Source: CAZXBB01 sp964638815
Lineage (GTDB): Bacteria; Planctomycetota; Phycisphaerae; Phycisphaerales; SM1A02
Direction: 5' to 3'
Assembly (NCBI GenBank): GCA_964638815.1
Contig: CAZXBB010000188.1
Span: 1 to 11,606, forward strand
DNA length: 11,606 bases
Shown: piece by piece, positions 5,121 through 11,606 of the stretch
How the letters are laid out: the number at the start of each line of letters is the position of its first letter
Numbering within the stretch: position 1 is the first letter of the stretch
Translations under genes and position numbers: made by a program
Notes under the pieces: generated by a model
Database searches by the model: none
Seen by the model: the letters and a program-made list of their open reading frames with translations, nothing else
What the model was told of the DNA's origin: nothing

Positions 5121-6565
5121 GAACCCAGCATCGATTCTTCCGAAGCGTGCTGATCGCCGCCGACACGATCATCGTGTCGATGGCGGCGGTGCTCGCGTAC
5201 GTGGTGCGATTCAAGCTCCTCGAAGACGTTTCGCCGGTGCCCGCAGGCGAGAACGTCACCTACCGGACGCACGCCATCCCGGTGCTCACCGCCGTGCCGA
5301 TCATGCTCATCTGCATGATGTGGGGCGGTCTCTACCTGCCCCGCCGCGACCAGAAGTTCGACCCGGAGGCCGGGGCGATCTTTCGCGCCGTGGCCATCGG
5401 CGTGGTGCTGACGTTCGCGACGATCAGCTTCTTCAGCCGCGCGCTCTACGACGACATCGACCCCAGCCGCGTCCAGTACGTGATCTACGCAGGCCTCGCG
5501 CTCGTCTTGCTGACGACGTGGCGGTTCGGCTTCCGGGTGGCGCTGCGGCTGATCCGGCGTCACGGCTGGAATCTCCGTCACGTCGCCGTCATCGGGACCG
5601 GGCGGCTCGGGCAGGTCGTGTGCCACACGCTGCGCCGCAACTCGTGGACGGGCATCACGCCGAGCTTCTTCATCAGCCACCACGCCTGCACCGCGCGGCG
5701 CACGTGTCTCGACGTCCCCGTCATGGGCGGGCTCAACGATCTCGAGCGCGTGCTCGACGCCAACCCGCCGTCAGGCGTCTTCATCGCGCTCCCCGGCCGC
5801 ATGGCGGCGGAGCTGCCCGACCTGCTGATGCGGCTCGAGCGCTACTCGGTGGACGTGCGCATCGTGCCCGACATGAACCCGCGCTTCATGCCGCTGAACA
5901 TGTCGGTCAGCGAGCTGGAGGGCATGCCGGTGCTCTCCGTGCGCGAGTCCCCGCTCACCGGGTGGGGCGGCCTGCTCAAGCGGATCATCGACGTCGTCGG
6001 CGCGCTGGCGGCGCTGCTGCTCTTCGCCGTTCCGATGCTCGTGATCGCGATCCTGGTGCGACTGTCCGGCCCCGGTCCCTTGGTCTTCCGCCAGGAGCGC
6101 ATGAGCCTCAACGGCCAGCGGTTCAAGATCTTCAAATTCCGCACGATGCATCACGTCGGCGCCGAGTCGGGCACGCTGGCCGACGATCGCGGCACCGAGG
6201 CGTGGACGAAGAAGGACGACCGCCGCATCACGCGGATCGGCAGCTTCCTGCGTCGCACCAGCCTGGACGAGTTACCGCAGCTTCTCAACGTGCTCCTCGG
6301 CGAGATGTCGCTCGTCGGCCCCCGCCCGGAGCGCCCCGAGCTCATCCGGCACTTCCGCGAGGATTGGCGCGGCTACATGCTGCGGCAGAACGTGAAGGCG
6401 GGCATGACGGGCTGGGCGCAGGTGAACGGCCTGCGCGGCAACACGAGCCTGCGCAAGCGTCTCCAGTACGACCTCTTCTACATCCGGAACTGGTCGATCA
6501 TGTTCGACCTGCGCATCCTGTGGATGACGGTGTTCCGGGGGTTTGCGCACCCCAACGCGAACTGA
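5114..6565 (+). CDS. Exopolysaccharide polyprenyl glycosylphosphotransferase (WcaJ/PssY-like)
   Basis: 483-residue integral membrane enzyme that transfers a sugar-1-phosphate from a nucleotide sugar to a polyprenyl (undecaprenyl) phosphate, the first step of exopolysaccharide or O-unit assembly. Four N-terminal membrane segments lie at about 12-34, 55-75, 90-110 and 120-137. A Rossmann-like domain follows (about 152-280, GTGRLGQ at 161-167). The membrane hairpin is at 290-317, and the bacterial sugar-transferase catalytic domain carries KRIIDVVGA, FKFRTM (340-345), SLDELPQLLNVLLGEMSLVGPRPE (383-406), GMTGWAQVNGLRG and YDLFYIRNWS. D385/E386 correspond to the catalytic DE pair. The GTG start is the only plausible one after an in-frame stop at 5084, and its MLRTQHRFF opening is family-like. 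No other polysaccharide gene is in the window, so it may act as a solitary initiating enzyme. The sugar is unknown. Confidence 0.93.
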   Translation: MLRTQHRFFRSVLIAADTIIVSMAAVLAYVVRFKLLEDVSPVPAGENVTYRTHAIPVLTAVPIMLICMMWGGLYLPRRDQKFDPEAGAIFRAVAIGVVLTFATISFFSRALYDDIDPSRVQYVIYAGLALVLLTTWRFGFRVALRLIRRHGWNLRHVAVIGTGRLGQVVCHTLRRNSWTGITPSFFISHHACTARRTCLDVPVMGGLNDLERVLDANPPSGVFIALPGRMAAELPDLLMRLERYSVDVRIVPDMNPRFMPLNMSVSELEGMPVLSVRESPLTGWGGLLKRIIDVVGALAALLLFAVPMLVIAILVRLSGPGPLVFRQERMSLNGQRFKIFKFRTMHHVGAESGTLADDRGTEAWTKKDDRRITRIGSFLRRTSLDELPQLLNVLLGEMSLVGPRPERPELIRHFREDWRGYMLRQNVKAGMTGWAQVNGLRGNTSLRKRLQYDLFYIRNWSIMFDLRILWMTVFRGFAHPNAN

Positions 6566-6620
6566 CGGGGCTCGCTCGGAACGACCTGCGGAGTCCGGCG
6601 GCTCACCGGGACGGAACGAC

Positions 6621-9395
6621 TCACGGGCAACTCCCCCACCCCGCCAGCGTCGCGAGCACGTCGGTGAACCCGATTGCGCCGTCGGCGTCGAAGTCGCCCG
6701 GGCACGGTGGCGGGCACGGCCCGTAGTGCAGGAGGAGATAGAGCACGTCCTCGAAGTCGACGACGCCGTCGAATGTCGCGTCGCCGGGGCACGTCTCGCA
6801 CTCGTCAGGAATCCCGTTGCCGTTGTCGTCGTCAACGAGTCCCAACAGGATCTCGAGGAAGTCGGGCAGACCGTTGTCGTTGCAGTCCGCCTCGCACACG
6901 TCGAGGATGCCGTTCTGATTCAGATCCCGGTTCGGCTCGAGCAGATCGCACGCGTCGGGAATACCGTTCGCGTCGCAATCGGGGTCGCACGAGTCGGGCA
7001 CGCCGTTCGCATCGCAGTCCTCGACGGTGCCGGCCTCGATGTCGCACGCGTCGGGGACGCCGTTCGCGTTGCAGTCCGGGTCGCAATCCTCGGTGCAGAA
7101 GAACTCCCCCGGCTCGCCGTGCCCGGCGGGTATCTCGCATTCGTCCGGCGTCCCGTTCCCGTTGCAGTCCGGGCTCGTGCCGGACGTGATGTCCACCGAG
7201 TCGAGCACGCCGTTCGCGTTGCAGTCTTCGCACTCGTCCGGGATGCCGTTGGCGTTCACGTCCTCGCTCGTCGCGTCCGCGATGTCGCACGCGTCGGGGA
7301 TGCCGTTCACGTTGCAGTCCGGGTCGCAGTCCGCCGTGCAGAAGTACTCCCCGGGCTCGCCGTGCCCGGTCGGGATCTCGCACGCGTCGATGATGTCGTT
7401 GTCGTTGCAGTCGAGACCGGGGTCGGCGGCGATCTCGTAGAAGTCGGGGATGCGGTTGCCGTTGCAGTCCTGGCACTCATCGGGAACGCCGTCGCCGTTG
7501 AGGTCGAGGCTTGTCTCGCCGTTTCCGTCCGGGTCGTCGGGATCGACGTCGCATTCGTCGGGGATCCCGTTCCCGTTGCAGTCCTCGCTCGTCCCGGTTT
7601 CGATGTCCACCGAGTCCGCCCGGCCGTTGCCGTTGCAGTCGCCGGAGCACTCGTCGGGCACGCCGTCGCCGTCGGCGTCCTGGCTCGTGCCGTCGGCGAT
7701 GTCGCACGGATCGGGAACGCCGTTCGTGTTGCAGTCCGCGACGCCCTCGTCGATGTCGCAGCCGTCCGGCCGGCCGTTGCCGTCGCAGTCCGGCAGGCAA
7801 TCCTCCGTGCAGAAGCCGCCGTCCTCCACCGGGATCTCGCAGGCGTCGATGGTCATGTTGCCGTTGCAGTCGAGGTCGGGATCGCCGGCGATCTCCTCGA
7901 AATCCGGGACGCCGTTCTCGTTGCAGTCCTCGCACTCGTCGGGGACGCCGTCGCCGTTCACGTCCTCGCTCGTCTCGCCGTTCCCGTCGGGATCGCCGGG
8001 ATCGACGTCGCACTCGTCGGGGACGCCGTTCGCGTTGCAGTCGAGGCTGACGCCGCTCGCGAGGTCGCAGAAGTCGGACTCGCCGTTGCCGTTGCAGTCG
8101 GCGAGCGTCTCGAGACCGGTGGTGAACACGTTCACCGAGCCGGCGTTCGGACCGGCGGCCCCGTCGTCATCCATGTTGGCGCCCGCGAGAAGGAACCGGT
8201 CGCCAAGCCCCGTGCTCCAGCCGAACTGGTCGCCTGCGGCCGCCTCCAGGCCGACGAGCTTCGCCGTCTCGATCCAGTCGACGCCGTCGAACGCGTAGAG
8301 GTAGGCGGCTCCCGACGCGACGCCGCCGGCGCGCGCCGCCGGGGCGCCGACGAGGGCGAGCCCGCCCTCCACGCCGTCGCTGAGCGCGACCGAGGTGCCG
8401 AACCTCGCGTCGGCGCCGAAGTCCGACGCGGTGAGCTTCGCGGTCTGCGACCAGATCCCGTCGAAGCGGAAGACGTATACCGATCCGGCGTTCGCGCCGC
8501 CGTCGTCGTCGAGCGCCGCGCCGACAAGCGCGATGTCGCCGCGGAGGGCGACGGCCTCGCCGAACTTGTCCTGGGCGGCGCCGTCGTCGGCAACGATGAG
8601 TTCGCCCGCGTCCCAGGTCGCGCCGTCGTGACGAAACGCGTACGCCGCGCCCGAGTTGGTGCCCGCGTCGTCACGGAACGCCGCGCCGACGAGAATCGTC
8701 GCGCCGTCCACCGCGACCGCGACGCCCATGAGATCGTGATCGGCGGCCCCCTGGATCTCGAGCGTGGTCTCGTACGACCAGAGCGAGCCGCCGTAGCGGT
8801 AGACGTAGACCGCACCCGCGTTCAACGCGGTGCCGTCGTGACGCGGGGCGCCGACGGCAATGAGATCGCCGCGGACCGCCACCGCGTGGCCGAAGCGATC
8901 GTCGGCGGCGCCCTGCGGCACGGGCAGCGTCTGCACGAGCGCCCACGCCCACTCCCCGCCGTTCACGTACGACTCGAAGACGTAGGCGGCGCCCGCGTCG
9001 TTGCCGCGCGCGTTGTCCGCGAGGCCGGCGCCGACCACGATGGTCTCCCCGGGCGTCGCCAGCGTGTCGATCGCGACCGCGGCGCCGAAGAGGTCGTTGG
9101 GGCCGCCGTCGTCCGCGAGGAGCCGGGCCTCCTCGTTCCATCGCGGTTGCCCGCCCGCGTCGGGTCCGTACCGGAAGACGAACGCCGCGCCGGACGCGCT
9201 GCCCAGGAAGTCGTGCCGCGACGCGCCGACGACGCCGACGTCGCCGCTGATGGCTACTGCGTCGCCGAGCTGGTCGCCGGCGACCGTCCGTTCCGCGAGC
9301 ACGCGTTCGACCGGGCACTGGGCCCGGGCGGCGGAGGCGATGACCGCGACGAGGGCGGGGATGGCGATCGCGACAAAGCGACGGGCGACGGGCAT
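6621..9395 (-). CDS. Secreted FG-GAP propeller protein with calcium-type repeats and dockerin-like tail
   Basis: 924 residues. A Sec signal peptide (1-25, cleavage at ARA/Q) leads into seven FG-GAP_2-type repeats (about 40-430). Each repeat reads roughly DxFGxAVAI...VGA...AGAxYVFR, and seven is the count of a closed beta-propeller. Residues 433-868 hold 23 modules of the form DCNGNGIPDECD, resembling thrombospondin type-3 or EF-hand loops; most carry two cysteines, suggesting calcium and disulfide stabilisation. Residues 869-924 form a dockerin-like pair (GDATFDGVVDFEDVLYLLL and GDFDADGAIGFTDVLATLAGWG). ATG at 9395 follows a strong GAGGAGG four bases upstream; the open frame extending to 9845 is not coding. 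It likely acts outside the cell or at its surface in adhesion or binding. No catalytic domain is visible. It converges with the glycosylphosphotransferase gene, 55 bp away. Confidence 0.93.
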   Translation of the reverse strand: MPVARRFVAIAIPALVAVIASAARAQCPVERVLAERTVAGDQLGDAVAISGDVGVVGASRHDFLGSASGAAFVFRYGPDAGGQPRWNEEARLLADDGGPNDLFGAAVAIDTLATPGETIVVGAGLADNARGNDAGAAYVFESYVNGGEWAWALVQTLPVPQGAADDRFGHAVAVRGDLIAVGAPRHDGTALNAGAVYVYRYGGSLWSYETTLEIQGAADHDLMGVAVAVDGATILVGAAFRDDAGTNSGAAYAFRHDGATWDAGELIVADDGAAQDKFGEAVALRGDIALVGAALDDDGGANAGSVYVFRFDGIWSQTAKLTASDFGADARFGTSVALSDGVEGGLALVGAPAARAGGVASGAAYLYAFDGVDWIETAKLVGLEAAAGDQFGWSTGLGDRFLLAGANMDDDGAAGPNAGSVNVFTTGLETLADCNGNGESDFCDLASGVSLDCNANGVPDECDVDPGDPDGNGETSEDVNGDGVPDECEDCNENGVPDFEEIAGDPDLDCNGNMTIDACEIPVEDGGFCTEDCLPDCDGNGRPDGCDIDEGVADCNTNGVPDPCDIADGTSQDADGDGVPDECSGDCNGNGRADSVDIETGTSEDCNGNGIPDECDVDPDDPDGNGETSLDLNGDGVPDECQDCNGNRIPDFYEIAADPGLDCNDNDIIDACEIPTGHGEPGEYFCTADCDPDCNVNGIPDACDIADATSEDVNANGIPDECEDCNANGVLDSVDITSGTSPDCNGNGTPDECEIPAGHGEPGEFFCTEDCDPDCNANGVPDACDIEAGTVEDCDANGVPDSCDPDCDANGIPDACDLLEPNRDLNQNGILDVCEADCNDNGLPDFLEILLGLVDDDNGNGIPDECETCPGDATFDGVVDFEDVLYLLLHYGPCPPPCPGDFDADGAIGFTDVLATLAGWGSCP
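7371..8042 (-). repeat. Internal 153-codon-offset segmental duplication in the calcium-type repeat region
   Basis: Residues 452-522 (7830-8042) and 605-675 (7371-7583) align without gaps, with 56 of 71 residues identical by eye. They share blocks such as DPDGNGETS, NGDGVPDEC and IDACEIP. The offset is 459 bp, exactly in frame. This indicates growth of the repeat region by duplicating several modules at once rather than one at a time. Confidence 0.8.
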
Positions 9396-9508
9396 GGGGC
9401 CTCCTCGGGCAAACGGCGCGCGCGGGGGCGGCGGCGTCCCGCGTCCCCGGCGTCCCCCGGCGTCCCCCGGCGTCCCCGGCTCGACCCCGGGTCGTCCCCG
9501 GGTCGACC
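9396..9508 (-). promoter_or_regulatory. 5' region of the FG-GAP gene with a C/G-run tandem array (G-quadruplex motif)
   Basis: The Shine-Dalgarno is at 9400-9406. From 9442 to 9508 a 9-11-bp unit (CGTCCCCCGG-like, then TCGACCCCGGG-like) is repeated about six times. On the coding (minus) strand it gives six runs of 4-5 G (9445-9448, 9454-9458, 9464-9468, 9474-9477, 9485-9488, 9496-9499) separated by 5, 5, 5, 7 and 7 bases. The palindrome GGTCGACC is at 9501-9508. The array lies 50-110 bp before the start codon, in the promoter or 5' leader. No -10/-35 pair could be assigned. Confidence 0.6.
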
Positions 9509-9631
9509 TTGAGTACGGTGAGCAAACGGGACGCCGGTGCGGCGGACCCCCCCTGGACGCGCGCGACGGCCCCGGTCGCGCACCCTGTGCGCCACGGCGC
9601 GCCGGTCCTGCGCCGAGCGTCATGACGCCGG

Positions 9632-9670
9632 ACGAAAACGGCCCACGGAGCGGGCTCCGTGGGCCGTCGA
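9632..9670 (-). terminator. Intrinsic terminator of the subtilisin gene
   Basis: Perfect 13-bp stem (9638-9650 with 9655-9667) and a 4-base loop. On the minus strand it is followed by TTTT then CGTC. It begins 27 bases after the protease stop codon. The T-run is short, but the stem is very stable. Together with 9509-9631, where I see no gene or clear signal, it separates the two secreted-protein genes. Confidence 0.85.
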
Positions 9671-9693
9671 ATCCCGATTCGGGCGCCGGCCGG

Positions 9694-11319
9694 TCAGGAC
9701 CAGTTCGCCACCAGCATGAGCAGGTCGGCGAGGTCCACGACGCCGTTGCCGTCCACGTCCTCAGGGCATCCCGCGCACGGTCCCCAGGCCGAGAGCACGG
9801 CGAGAAGGTCGCGGATGTCCACGTCCCCGTCCATGTCAACGTCACCCTCGAGACCGCCCTGCATGAGCGCCTGCTGCACGGCCTCGTAGGCGTCGATCAT
9901 GCCGTAGCCGTACGCGTTGTCCTTGCCGCTCGAGCCGAGGTCGAACGCGGTGTCGTAGATGATCTGCTTGATCTGGTTCACCCCGAGGTTCGGGTTGGCC
10001 TGACGCATGAGCGCCACCACGCCGTTGACGTGCGGCGAGGCCATCGACGTGCCGCTCGAGCCGGAGTAGCCGCCGCCCGGGAAGGCCGAGCGAACGTTGA
10101 CGCCGGGGGCCGAGATCTCAGGCTTGATCGCCTGAGTGCCGTCGGGGGTGCAGTCCACCGGCCCGCGCGAGGAGAAGCTCGCGATCGGCCAGCTCGGGTT
10201 GTTGCCGTCCACGGCGCCGACGGAGAACGTGCGGTACTCGTCGGTCGCGCGGTCGGGCGGCTTGCCGATCGTCGTCGCGCCGGGGCCTTCGTTTCCGGCC
10301 GAGAAGATGATCACCGTGCCCGCGGCCTCGCAGGCGTCGAGATACGACCACAAACCGTCCCAGCAGTTCTCGTACTTGCCGCCGTGGTACGTGGCCAGAC
10401 GCCACGAGTTCGAGCACGAGGCCGGCACGTCCCAGCTCGTGGACGGGTCGCCGTCGGGGTCGATCATCCACTGGAACGCGAGCTTCGAGTCGGCGACCGT
10501 GCGCGCGATCGTCTCGCGATCGATGACCCCCGCGTGGATCCACTCGGCCCCCGGCGCAACGCCGACTTCGTCGCCCGGCGCGCCGCCGCACACCGATCCC
10601 ATCGTGTGCGTCCCGTGGCTGCCGAACGATTGCGGGAACGTCGTATTCGTGACCGGATCGAACCACGCCCAGTCCGGGTTACCGGCGTAGCGGGAATCGA
10701 GGCCGCGCCAGCGGCTCGCGAGCGCCGGATGGTTGCCGTCGACGCCCGTGTCCAGCGTCGCGACCAGCACACCCTCGCCCGTGTAGCCGAGCGCCCACAC
10801 CTCGGGGGCGCGCACTGCGACAACGCCGGGCTCGGGGCCGCCGTCCTGCGCGCCGCCGCCTTGCGCGGGCGTCGCGCCCGCGACCGGCGCGATCAGCTCG
10901 ATCTCGAAGTTCGGGTAGATGATCTCGATGTCGGGCCGGTCGGCGAGGGCGCGGATCTCGACCGGAGTGGCGTCGATCCGCACGGAGTTCGAGATCCAGA
11001 ACGGGTGGAAGTCGGCGACGCGTCCGGCGGCCTCGAGCGCACCGAGGTGCGCGACGAGATGGACCTGCGTTGCCGCCGCCGTCTCCCGGAGCGCCCGCAC
11101 GACGGTCTCGTGCCTGTGCTGGAGCGACGCTCGGCGCCGGTCCATCTCCACCGTGAGCGCTTCGAGATCCTCCTGCACCGACAGGAATGCCAGCGTCGAG
11201 ACGATCTGGTCCGGCGCCGCGTCCCGCAGAACGGCCTCGAGGGACGGATCGATCATGCCGCCGTGCGCGACGCTCGCGGCCATGAGGATCGCCCCGCCAG
11301 CCAAAGTGAGTCGTTTCAT
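9694..11319 (-). CDS. Secreted subtilisin-family (S8) serine protease, bacillopeptidase F-like, with dockerin-like tail
   Basis: 541 residues. Signal peptide at about 1-20, then a propeptide-like region (21-145) that ends in an I9-like segment (VRIDATPVEIRALADRPDIEII). The S8 catalytic domain spans about 165-485 with all key residues: D190 in LDTGVDG, H235 in SHGTHTMG, oxyanion N343 in SAGNEGP and S425 in GTSMASPH. WALGYTGEGV and GVAPGAEWI match the bacillopeptidase F subgroup. Residues 491-541 form a dockerin-like pair (GDVDMDGDVDIRDLLAVLSAWG and EDVDGNGVVDLADLLMLVANW). ATG at 11319 has AAGGAG five bases upstream. An upstream in-frame ATG at 11496 lies in a tandem repeat and would bury the signal peptide. 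It probably degrades extracellular protein, with the tail anchoring or sorting it. Substrates are unknown. Confidence 0.94.
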   Translation of the reverse strand: MKRLTLAGGAILMAASVAHGGMIDPSLEAVLRDAAPDQIVSTLAFLSVQEDLEALTVEMDRRRASLQHRHETVVRALRETAAATQVHLVAHLGALEAAGRVADFHPFWISNSVRIDATPVEIRALADRPDIEIIYPNFEIELIAPVAGATPAQGGGAQDGGPEPGVVAVRAPEVWALGYTGEGVLVATLDTGVDGNHPALASRWRGLDSRYAGNPDWAWFDPVTNTTFPQSFGSHGTHTMGSVCGGAPGDEVGVAPGAEWIHAGVIDRETIARTVADSKLAFQWMIDPDGDPSTSWDVPASCSNSWRLATYHGGKYENCWDGLWSYLDACEAAGTVIIFSAGNEGPGATTIGKPPDRATDEYRTFSVGAVDGNNPSWPIASFSSRGPVDCTPDGTQAIKPEISAPGVNVRSAFPGGGYSGSSGTSMASPHVNGVVALMRQANPNLGVNQIKQIIYDTAFDLGSSGKDNAYGYGMIDAYEAVQQALMQGGLEGDVDMDGDVDIRDLLAVLSAWGPCAGCPEDVDGNGVVDLADLLMLVANWS

Positions 11320-11354
11320 CAGGTCTCCTTCAGGAAAGCAGCATGAAAGGTCAC

Positions 11355-11380
11355 GCCGGTGCACGGCCAGGCCGGTGCAC
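11355..11380. repeat. Paired 10-bp direct repeats upstream of the protease
   Basis: GCCGGTGCAC occurs at 11355-11364 and 11371-11380, a 16-bp period, 36-61 bp before the protease start. GCAACGCCC is also duplicated (11386-11394 and 11404-11412). Either pair could be a regulator site, but no family can be named. Confidence 0.4.
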
Positions 11381-11436
11381 AGGGAGCAACGCCCGGGGAA
11401 CCTGCAACGCCCCCGACCGTCGGCGGTGAGCACCGT

Positions 11437-11500
11437 CCGACCCCGCACCGACCCCCGCACCGACCCCCGCACCAACCCCCGCACCAACCCCCGCACCGAC
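11437..11500 (-). repeat. 12-bp tandem array with G-quadruplex pattern, upstream of the protease
   Basis: Units of CCGACCCCCGCA or CCAACCCCCGCA follow each other: an 11-bp unit at 11437-11447, 12-bp units starting at 11448, 11460, 11472 and 11484, and a partial one at 11496. On the protease coding strand this gives five runs of 4-5 G, each separated by exactly 7 bases. The array lies 118-181 bp before the protease start and 28 bp before the divergent GNAT start. Confidence 0.9.
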
Positions 11501-11527
11501 AGCCGGATTCCTCCCTACCGTTGTCCC

Positions 11528-11606
11528 ATGTCCGTGAACGTCCGGTGGGCCGACCCGTCCGACGCCCCGGTGGTGGCGCGGCTGCTGCACGACTTCAACA
11601 CCGAGT
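11528..11606 (+). CDS. GNAT-family N-acetyltransferase, N-terminal fragment (cut by window)
   Basis: Only 26 codons are visible, opening with ATG at 11528: VRWADPSDAPVVARLLHDFN and onward. The R-x-A-x-x-x-D-A-x-x-V-A-x-L-L pattern is the usual first strand and helix of GNAT acetyltransferases, and the LLHDFNTE ending is one seen in a GNAT subgroup. No Shine-Dalgarno is apparent. It is divergent from the protease, sharing a 208-bp region with it. The acetyl-CoA binding motif lies beyond the window, so the call rests on the N terminus alone. Confidence 0.65.
   Translation, partial: MSVNVRWADPSDAPVVARLLHDFNTE

Noticed and set aside
6566..6620. Bidirectional terminator between the converging glycosylphosphotransferase and FG-GAP genes
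   Set aside because: Only a weak six-base stem with a bulge (about 6593-6612) and no T-run; a repeated CGGAACGAC (6577-6585 and 6612-6620) does not form a hairpin.
6543..9512. 989-residue open frame on the plus strand opposite the FG-GAP gene
   Set aside because: It consists of low-complexity V/A/R/D runs generated by the antisense of a GC-rich repeat gene. The minus strand has a signal peptide, recognisable domains and a strong ribosome binding site.
9001..11346. 781-residue plus-strand open frame opposite the protease
   Set aside because: No recognisable domain, Arg/Ala/Val-rich composition, and it covers an intact S8 protease with all catalytic residues on the other strand.
11320..11496. 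59-residue N-terminal extension of the protease
   Set aside because: It encodes repeats of VRGL/VRGS from the 12-bp array and would hide a good signal peptide. AAGGAG lies at the right distance from the ATG at 11319.

Overview
The window looks like high-GC chromosomal DNA from a planctomycete, probably of the Phycisphaerae type. The basis is protein style: long runs of DCNxNGxPDxCD repeats, dockerin-like C-terminal tails ending in LLxxLxxWG-type motifs, and an ECF sigma factor next to a single-pass anti-sigma-like protein. This placement is inference, because no rRNA or other taxonomic marker is present. I see no mobile-element genes, CRISPR array, tRNA or rRNA.

Layout. Positions 1-2561 hold a minus-strand group: tatC, then tadA, then a YihX-like HAD hydrolase whose 3' end runs off the window. 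A divergent promoter region (2562-2676) separates tatC from a plus-strand block. That block holds an ECF sigma factor and its probable membrane anti-sigma partner (2677-3977), a zinc-finger-less DnaJ-type co-chaperone (4035-4991), and a polyprenyl glycosylphosphotransferase of the WcaJ/PssY type (5114-6565). Two large secreted-protein genes follow on the minus strand. One encodes a seven-blade FG-GAP propeller with 23 calcium-type repeats and a dockerin-like tail (6621-9395). The other encodes a subtilisin-family protease of bacillopeptidase F type with the same kind of tail (9694-11319). The window ends in the first codons of a plus-strand GNAT acetyltransferase (11528 onward).

The genes do not form one pathway. 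The left half is housekeeping and envelope related: Tat export, tRNA inosine modification, stress sigma signalling, a chaperone and polysaccharide initiation. The right half encodes exported proteins with Sec-type signal peptides and a shared tail that may sort or anchor them.

The most unusual layer is non-coding. Five intergenic stretches carry short tandem repeats with 10-14 bp periods. The arrays upstream of both dockerin-tailed genes put runs of 4-5 G on the coding strand with 5-7 base loops, which is the pattern of G-quadruplexes. Other items of note are a start codon inside a 13-bp tandem repeat, an imperfect 30-bp inverted repeat resembling a small element, a 13-codon leader ORF overlapping a GTG start, an enlarged second periplasmic loop in TatC, and a clear intrinsic terminator after the protease gene.
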